Positions 6,274 to 11,514 of a DNA stretch of 11,514 nt are shown piece after piece. The stretch comes from Bacteroidales bacterium. GTDB lineage: Bacteria > Bacteroidota > Bacteroidia > Bacteroidales > UBA12077. The DNA lies in contig DAOVYZ010000048.1 of the NCBI GenBank assembly GCA_030635365.1, positions 1 through 11,514 on the forward strand. Reading direction: 5' to 3'. Made by a program: the position numbers and the translations under genes. Each line of letters begins with the position of its first letter. Position 1 is the stretch's first letter. Under the pieces are notes generated by a model, which saw only the letters and a program-made list of their open reading frames with translations, was not told the origin of the DNA and did no database searches.

Positions 6274-8907
6274 ATGTTTTTTTTTCTAATAAATGAGTAT
6301 TTTAAAGGCAAAGGAAAAAGGTTTTTCAAGTATTGCTTCCTGCTAATCTATTTTGCTGCCTCTTTTTCGCTATTGACAGCGCAGTCCATCACCACTAAAC
6401 CGGCAGAAAGACCAAATAATTCAGCAAAAAATCAAGCCACGGAACTGGTTTATATCCAAACCAGCAAGGGCATTTACGAGAACGGTGAAGACCTCTGGTT
6501 TAAAGCTTATATTTTGAATGCGAAATATTTTACGCCTTCTACCCTAAGCAAAACCCTTTATCTTCAGCTATTAAAAGAAGGTAATAATCACCCCGTTTGG
6601 CAGGAAAAATACGAAATAAAAAATGGTTTTGCCGATGGGCACGTATTCGTTCATGATACATTACCTGTGGGCAATTATCTGTTGGCAGCCTTTACAACCC
6701 ACTCTTTTTTTAACGACAGCCTGGAGTTTAACGCAGTCAGGAAAATAACGGTTAAAAGAGACATGAAGCCCCAAGTATCGGTAACAGCAAAATTTAACAA
6801 GCCTTCGTTCTCCAAAGGAGATACAATCTGCCTAAGCCTTTCAGCCCTAACCAAAACCCGAAAGCCCCTATATGCCCAGATTGATGCAAAATTAATGCAG
6901 GGCAGTACAGTATTGCAGCAGGTAAATACAACAACCAACCAATATGGAGAAACATCCCTTACCTATAACCCGTCACACACTGCCCCTGGACTTAAGGTGG
7001 CGATAACGGCAGAGCACACCGACAAAGAAGAAAACCTGATTTTGCCCGTTCCATACCACAAAGGCTCCCCCATGCAATTTACTCTGTTCCCTGAAGGCGG
7101 GCATCTGATAACGGGCATAAAAAGCAAAGTCGCCTTCAAGGCGGTCAACCGTAAAGGATTACCGGAATCAATTAGGGGCACCCTGTTTGAGGATAATACT
7201 CCGAGACTGGAATTTGAAACTACCCATGCCGGGATGGGCAGTTTCGGGTTTACTCCTTTACCGGATAAAACCTATTATGTGCAAATTTCCCAACCTTTAC
7301 TAATTGATACCTTCCGTTTGCCAGAGGCTCGGTCGAAGGGCATAACCATGGAACTGACAGGAAGAGATAAAAACTATTTAACCTTCAGGCTAAACTGCAG
7401 CCCCGGTTTAGAAGGCAGGAAAGTTTACCTGTTGGCACAAATGCGAGGTATTACCTATAGCATGGCTACTGCCATATTGAAAAACAGCTTACGGATAAAG
7501 ATCCCATTAAACGAATTCCCACAGGGTATTGCTGAGCTTACCATTTTTAATGAAGAATTAGTGCCCGTTGCTGAAAGACTTGTGTATGTAAATATGGATA
7601 GGAAACTCCATATTGAAACTAAGCTATCAAAAAAGAAATATGCCACAAGGGAAAAGGCAACACTTGAGATAATGGTAAAAGACGAAAACGGGCTGCCCAT
7701 ACAAACCCATTTAGGGTTAAGTATTTATGATAAAATTTACCACAATAACCTTGATAGTAAAAATATACTTACCCACTGCTACCTGTCGTCGCAATTAAAA
7801 GGTAGGGTGTATGACCCTCGTTATTATTTTGACGAAAAGAGCGAACATCGGGAGGAAGCCCTTGATTTATTAATGCTAACGCAGGGCTGGCGGAAGTGCC
7901 TATGGAGCGGGGAGGTTTTAGAAGAACAAAAAACAAAACAGCCAATTATTTTTGATGGCATAAAAGGGGAAGTGCATGCCGCCCAGAAAAGGAAACAAGA
8001 ACAAGGTTTGCAACAATTCGTGATGGCTCACAACCCAGGTAAAGATGAAAAGCAAGATTTAATTACCGCAGGCCCGACAGGGAGTTTTACGGTTACACCA
8101 TCACATTTAAAGATGTACCAGGGGGGATATGTTTACCTTAAACCAATGAGCTCCCGATATAAAAGCCTTATAAATATCGCAGAACCATTTGGCAATATTA
8201 AAAGTTTTATAGTTAACAAAAACATAAGCTTCCCAATAGCTAATTCAAAAGAGACTAAAGAAGAAAATACCCGAGCGTATGTTGTGGGGCCTAATATTAT
8301 TGAGTTAGAAGAAATAATGATAAAAGGAAAAGAAAAACAGGTTTTTAGGGACAAATATATGGGGCAATTAGATAGTATTACAAAATTGGATCTGAATAAT
8401 GATTTTATTTGTTCTCATTCTCATCAAATATTAAATTGTTTTGAATGTGGGAGAGATTTAAATAGTACAAAACCCGTTGAAGGAGAAACGTACCGTGTGC
8501 TATATGGCAAGAACGGTGAAATTCTTGATGAAACATACGATAAGACTGTATTTTATGGGGGGGGATATATCAAGTACCGCTACCCCCAGCTTACGGAGGA
8601 AGAGCTTTTAAAGATGCACAACCTTTCAAGAATTAAAGCCTACTATGGAGAACGTAAGTTTTACCAGCCAAACTACGATAAAAAAGAAGAACAAAATAAT
8701 ATGATTCCCGATTACAGGAATACTTTATTATGGGAGCCTTCTCTTATTACAAACAAGGATGGGAAAGCCACTGTGGAATTCTTCTGTTCTGATATTAATA
8801 CCGGATTTACAGGTATTATTGAAGGAGTAAGCGGCAATGGCTTATTAGGTGCAGGATGCTTCGGATTTGATGTACGAAAAGTGAAACCTTTTAAGTGGGA
8901 GGAGTGA
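6274..8907 (+). CDS. Large secreted MG2/macroglobulin-like protein
   Basis: An 877-residue protein with a long N-terminal leader; the signal sequence is about residues 16-36 with a likely cleavage near SLLTA|QS. An MG2-like beta domain starts at about 52 (ELVYIQTSKGIYENGEDLWFKAY would be its hallmark, residues 57-79). Further beta-sandwich modules follow (LPVGNYLLAAFT, LFPEGGHLITGIKSKVAFKA), then a plug-like piece around LEEIMIKGKEKQVFRDKYMG, a Cys-containing segment (FICSHSHQILNCFECG) and a terminal domain RNTLLWEPSLITNKDGKATVEF. This order matches the Bacteroidetes proteins annotated as MG2-domain or TonB plug-like; it lacks a beta-barrel and a thioester motif. The function is unknown; a surface scaffold is likely. 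The start ATG is directly followed by a T9 run. Codons up to about 8130 look richer in G+C than the flanking genes. It closes the operon, 23 bases after the reconstructed thioredoxin-like gene. Confidence 0.85.
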   Translation: MFFFLINEYFKGKGKRFFKYCFLLIYFAASFSLLTAQSITTKPAERPNNSAKNQATELVYIQTSKGIYENGEDLWFKAYILNAKYFTPSTLSKTLYLQLLKEGNNHPVWQEKYEIKNGFADGHVFVHDTLPVGNYLLAAFTTHSFFNDSLEFNAVRKITVKRDMKPQVSVTAKFNKPSFSKGDTICLSLSALTKTRKPLYAQIDAKLMQGSTVLQQVNTTTNQYGETSLTYNPSHTAPGLKVAITAEHTDKEENLILPVPYHKGSPMQFTLFPEGGHLITGIKSKVAFKAVNRKGLPESIRGTLFEDNTPRLEFETTHAGMGSFGFTPLPDKTYYVQISQPLLIDTFRLPEARSKGITMELTGRDKNYLTFRLNCSPGLEGRKVYLLAQMRGITYSMATAILKNSLRIKIPLNEFPQGIAELTIFNEELVPVAERLVYVNMDRKLHIETKLSKKKYATREKATLEIMVKDENGLPIQTHLGLSIYDKIYHNNLDSKNILTHCYLSSQLKGRVYDPRYYFDEKSEHREEALDLLMLTQGWRKCLWSGEVLEEQKTKQPIIFDGIKGEVHAAQKRKQEQGLQQFVMAHNPGKDEKQDLITAGPTGSFTVTPSHLKMYQGGYVYLKPMSSRYKSLINIAEPFGNIKSFIVNKNISFPIANSKETKEENTRAYVVGPNIIELEEIMIKGKEKQVFRDKYMGQLDSITKLDLNNDFICSHSHQILNCFECGRDLNSTKPVEGETYRVLYGKNGEILDETYDKTVFYGGGYIKYRYPQLTEEELLKMHNLSRIKAYYGERKFYQPNYDKKEEQNNMIPDYRNTLLWEPSLITNKDGKATVEFFCSDINTGFTGIIEGVSGNGLLGAGCFGFDVRKVKPFKWEE

Positions 8908-8923
8908 TTAAGATTTTCTTAAT
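8907..8923 (+). terminator. Weak inverted repeat at the end of the MG2 gene
   Basis: ATTAAGA/TCTTAAT forms a perfect 7-bp stem with a 3-base loop, beginning on the last base of the MG2 stop codon. The stem has low G+C and no T-run follows, so termination strength is doubtful. The rest of the 246-base convergent gap to 9153 holds only AT-rich palindromes such as TACATATATGTA (8964-8975) and ATAATC/GATTAT (9118-9138), the latter a possible 3' end for the minus-strand operon. Confidence 0.3.
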
Positions 8924-9153
8924 GGAATGTGCTATTGATAATGTACCATACAAACATTAATAATACATATATGTACAACTTCAAAAATAAATGTAACAAC
9001 ATAACATAGTGGTTCTTTGAATCTCTGATACTGCAATGATGATACACTGTAACTACTTGTCTCGTTGAAAACTCAATATTTACAAATTGACGGGAAGAAA
9101 TTAAAACCTATCTCTGTATAATCTATGATTTTGATTATGCAAATCTGAAGTCT

Positions 9154-10323
9154 CTATAACCTTTTTAGCACTCTTTTTCTATTAATTCTATTATGTTCAG
9201 TTGAAAAAAGGATAAGTATAGCTTTTCCGACAATAGCTTGTTTTGGAACAAACCCCCATCCCCTTGAATCATATGAATTATTACGGTTATCACCCATCAT
9301 AAAATAGTAATCTTGTTCAAAAGTGTAATGCTCTACCTGTTCCTTACCATGAAAAACTTTATTGTTATTAAGAATTAAGTCTTGATTTTCGTATTTTTTC
9401 AGAATTTTTTTATACAAAATATAATTGTTTTCTGTCAATTCTATTTTCATTCCTTTCTTTGGTATTATTACTGGCCCAAAATTTTCAAAAGTCCATGAGA
9501 ACTTATCGTTATGTGGATAAGTATTAGATATGGTATCCGGCTCCGACACTGCGACGCAAATTGAATCAACACATTTTGCAGTTTTCATGAATCGATATTG
9601 CAGTTTATTTAAATCAATTTCGTAACATTTTTTTGAAAAATTAATAGTAGTCTTTAATTTTGGAATCATTAGACTATCCAATAAAATCCTGAATTTAGTA
9701 ATATTATTGAACCATAAACTATATTTTATTTTTGCCTTTGCAGGAAGATCCAATTCTATTTTATTACAGATAACCGCACCATTTTTTACTTCAAATGTAT
9801 CTCCTGGCATACCCACGCATCGTTTAATAAAATAAGTATGTTTTTTGTGCAGAAAGTTAAAAACCATTACGTCACCTCCCTTTATTGTTGAAAAGCCTTT
9901 TAAACGCTTATGTCCAAACCACGTCGAATCAATATTAGCCTTAGATTCTTTATTTAGGTGAAAGAAGAGATTTATCCAAGGAATCTCAAGGGGAGAATTT
10001 GGCATACGAGGACCATAGTTCAATTTACTCACAAGAACTTTATCGCCAGCAATTAAGGTATCTTCCATTGAGCCACTTGGTATTGAGTAAACCTCAATAA
10101 GAAATATTCTTATGGATATTGTAGACAGGAAAATTGCAACTATTACAAACAATACGTGAATCCATTTGACAATCCTTATCTTTCTCCATGTTGCTATTTT
10201 ATAAGTACAAAATATTGAAATGATTAAAATCGTTGCAAGTCCCAATGCAAGCCATAATAAATGTGTTGCGAGGATAATTAAAAACACAACTATTAGTAAA
10301 AATATAAATCTCCTATATTTCAT
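9154..10323 (-). CDS. lepB: Signal peptidase I
   Basis: A membrane serine protease that removes signal peptides from exported proteins on the periplasmic side. It has 389 residues, with hydrophobic membrane segments at about 5-40 and 52-75. Conserved boxes are visible in order: IPSGSMEDTL with nucleophile Ser85 (oxyanion Ser83), YFIKRCVGMPGD with general base Lys167, and GDNRNNSYDSRGWGFV near residue 345. Between the last two lies a large insertion-like region (about 185-330), as in long Bacteroidetes enzymes. Its ATG overlaps the DUF1573 stop by one base (TAATG), so the two are translationally coupled. Placement beside a DUF1573 lipoprotein and a peptide locus, rather than with housekeeping genes, suggests a second, locus-dedicated copy; that is inference, since the rest of the genome is unseen. 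Confidence 0.95.
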   Translation of the reverse strand: MKYRRFIFLLIVVFLIILATHLLWLALGLATILIISIFCTYKIATWRKIRIVKWIHVLFVIVAIFLSTISIRIFLIEVYSIPSGSMEDTLIAGDKVLVSKLNYGPRMPNSPLEIPWINLFFHLNKESKANIDSTWFGHKRLKGFSTIKGGDVMVFNFLHKKHTYFIKRCVGMPGDTFEVKNGAVICNKIELDLPAKAKIKYSLWFNNITKFRILLDSLMIPKLKTTINFSKKCYEIDLNKLQYRFMKTAKCVDSICVAVSEPDTISNTYPHNDKFSWTFENFGPVIIPKKGMKIELTENNYILYKKILKKYENQDLILNNNKVFHGKEQVEHYTFEQDYYFMMGDNRNNSYDSRGWGFVPKQAIVGKAILILFSTEHNRINRKRVLKRL

Positions 10324-10721
10324 TAATTAGTCTCTCTATTATCTGGATATTCGACCCTACCCTTAATTTTTAACTCTACAGGTGAGTTATTTCCGTTAAA
10401 GTAAACCTTAATTGTTTTATTGAAGACACCTGGCAATGAAGTATCATATCGAATTTCAATGCTTCCTTTATCTCCAGGCTTTATTGGTTTCATTGAGTAT
10501 TTGGGGATAGTGCAGCCACAGGAAGTTTTTACATTTTGAATTATTAGTGGTGAATTACCCGAGTTCAAAAAATTAAAATTACAATGAGTATTTTCGTTCA
10601 ATTCCAGATCCCCCATATTGTATTCATTAATATCAAAACTAATTTTTGCACTATTATTTTGTATTCTTGTCTGACAACTGATTATGGCTAATTGTAACAG
10701 AAGTAAAAAAAATATTCTCAT
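10323..10721 (-). CDS. DUF1573 lipoprotein
   Basis: A 132-residue protein starting MRIFFLLLLQLAIISC, a lipoprotein signal with lipidation at Cys16. The mature part is a DUF1573 domain: FDINEYNMGDLELNE, FNFLNSGNSPLIIQNV, the signature TSCGCTIP, then PGDKGSIEIRYDTS and a closing IKGRVE. The domain is an Ig/ASH-like beta sandwich common in Bacteroidota; its exact role is not known to me. The reading frame is open further upstream to 11048, but I chose this start because the lipoprotein signal begins here and the upstream part resembles a different protein. The stop overlaps the lepB ATG. No clear Shine-Dalgarno sequence is present. Confidence 0.85.
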   Translation of the reverse strand: MRIFFLLLLQLAIISCQTRIQNNSAKISFDINEYNMGDLELNENTHCNFNFLNSGNSPLIIQNVKTSCGCTIPKYSMKPIKPGDKGSIEIRYDTSLPGVFNKTIKVYFNGNNSPVELKIKGRVEYPDNRETN

Positions 10722-11048
10722 AGGTATAGTTTTAAAATTTACATTTTTTATATATCGTTTCCAAGATAAAAGACAACGAAAAGTTGTCTGATAAAGACAC
10801 CATTTGAAGACTAACGAGACAAAAAATAAAAAAAGAATAATAATATCCATATAAGTAGGCTTTAATGAAATTCCATTGCGTTCATATAAAACTCTAAAAA
10901 AATGGATTAACAAGGAAGATAAAACAAAAATTAAGAATAAAAATAATTGCCCAGTTTGAGGTTGAACAAAGTAACCGTTAAATCCCCAAGGTAATGCAAC
11001 AATAAGAAAGCCAGTATTTATACACAATATTAAATTTACTCTCATCAT
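10722..11048 (-). pseudogene. N-terminal remnant of a second O-antigen-ligase-like membrane protein
   Basis: About 109 codons run in frame into the DUF1573 gene. The first 83 or so encode hydrophobic segments that parallel the N-terminus of the ligase-like gene at 36: TGQLFLFLIFVL here against IGQFLLFLLISN there, and MDIIILFLFFVSLVF here against IDIIILFLILYFAI there, at the same relative spacing. After about position 10800 the resemblance ends and a hairpin follows. No Wzy_C core or TPR region is present, so this looks like a truncated relic that happens to be fused in frame to the lipoprotein. The low identity suggests an old copy, not a recent duplication. Alternatives are a genuine small membrane protein or a real membrane-DUF1573 fusion. 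Confidence 0.5.
10771..10789 (-). terminator. Hairpin with short T-run inside the remnant, upstream of DUF1573
   Basis: AGACAAC/GTTGTCT, a perfect 7-bp stem with a 5-base loop. On the minus strand it is followed directly by TTTATC, like a weak intrinsic terminator or attenuator. It sits about 50 bases upstream of the DUF1573 ATG and supports treating the ligase-like remnant and the lipoprotein as separate genes. Confidence 0.45.
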
Positions 11049-11397
11049 ACTATTAAAAAAAATACTTAGTACCCATCATGTACTATCACTCATATAAATA
11101 GAATTATCTGACAGCCGTAGCTACAATGAACAAAACTCTAGAATATGTATTAATACAATAATAATCATTTATAATAATACAAATACATTATATTTATATT
11201 TTTTATTCACATTGTTCTTCTATGTATTATTTTCTATGTCATATTTCGAAAGAGACAACTTCGATTTTCAGAAAATAATATTAATTTACATATAATATTT
11301 TTTGCTCTAAATGACAAATTAGTATAAGTAGCCCATATACTTGTTAATTACATCTTTTTACATAATACTTTTGATTATTGTGAAATATTATTTATTT
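11049..11397. other. AT-rich intergenic stretch without a gene
   Basis: No credible ORF on either strand. Its only clear structure is TAGTAC/GTACTA (11067-11085, 7-base loop), just upstream of the minus-strand start at 11048. Read on the minus strand it is followed a few bases later by a T8 run (11055-11062), so it could be a leader hairpin, attenuator or operator. I found no perfect TAnnTTTG box on the minus strand here. Confidence 0.5.
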
Positions 11398-11514
11398 TTA
11401 CAAGGCAAAACCAATAAATTTTAAATCAAAATGAATGTCCTGACCTTTCAAATTCAAATATTTATAAAAAATGTCAGGCTTATGCATGAAAAGATGATGA
11501 TATCCATCTTTTTC
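11398..11514 (-). CDS. C-terminal end of an unidentified protein, cut by the window edge
   Basis: The minus strand is open from the window edge for 38 codons to TAA at 11400-11398. It reads EKDGYHHLFMHKPDIFYKYL and ends KFIGFAL. Codon use and residue mix (charged and aromatic, soluble-looking) are protein-like, and the inverted repeats in this stretch (CCTGAC/GTCAGG and AAAAGATG/CATCTTTT) fall inside the frame. I do not recognise the family from so short a tail. It would be transcribed toward the DUF1573-lepB pair, with about 349 bases between. Confidence 0.5.
   Translation of the reverse strand, partial: EKDGYHHLFMHKPDIFYKYLNLKGQDIHFDLKFIGFAL

Noticed and set aside
6675..8354. Several minus-strand ORFs of 72-87 codons
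   Set aside because: All lie antisense to the MG2 gene, whose frame carries clear family motifs; they are shadow ORFs.
8964..8975. TACATATATGTA palindrome as an operator
   Set aside because: It lies in the convergent gap between two gene ends, where no promoter is expected, and such palindromes are common in AT-rich DNA.
11439..11512. Inverted repeats CCTGAC/GTCAGG and AAAAGATG/CATCTTTT that resemble terminators
   Set aside because: They fall within the open minus-strand gene end and lack convincing stem strength, so coding sequence is the simpler explanation.

Overview
The window reads as an AT-rich chromosome segment from a member of the Bacteroidota, most likely a Bacteroidales-type organism. 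The reasons are an NVEALA-like small secreted peptide, a DUF4221-type propeller lipoprotein, a Bacteroidetes-style MG2-domain protein, a DUF1573 lipoprotein, a long signal peptidase I, a TAnnTTTG promoter candidate, and mostly weak ribosome binding sites. No rRNA, tRNA, CRISPR array, transposase or integrase is visible.

Layout, left to right. (1) Positions 36-3555, plus strand: a large polytopic O-antigen-ligase/polymerase-like protein with a C-terminal TPR domain, split by a frameshift at a T10 run, then translationally coupled (ATGA overlap) to a membrane-anchored transglutaminase-like protein. A doubtful 75-codon ORF follows. (2) Positions 3792-4257: a gene-poor stretch with a candidate promoter and a leader holding an unusually strong Shine-Dalgarno sequence in front of a six-codon minigene. 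(3) Positions 4258-8907, plus strand: a four-cysteine NVEALA-like peptide, a strong hairpin that could act as a partial terminator, a DUF4221-like lipoprotein, a thioredoxin-like CxxC lipoprotein (frameshifted near its end at an A8 run), and a large secreted MG2-domain protein. (4) Positions 9154-11048, minus strand, convergent with the previous block: an N-terminal remnant of a second ligase-like membrane protein, a DUF1573 lipoprotein, and signal peptidase I overlapping it by one base. (5) Positions 11049-11397: no gene. (6) The right edge cuts the last 38 codons of an unidentified minus-strand gene.

Nearly every product is predicted to be exported or membrane-bound: a small Cys-rich exported peptide, a local signal peptidase, a CxxC thiol lipoprotein, a transglutaminase-like protein, two other lipoproteins, a macroglobulin-like protein and a membrane ligase-like protein. 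The working inference is a locus built around export, maturation and surface handling of the NVEALA-type peptide, whose function I cannot derive from sequence. Two genes are broken by one-base changes in homopolymers. Each is either an assembly error, a phase-variable site, or a site rescued by slippage. These readings come from inspection by eye; no alignments or database searches were run.
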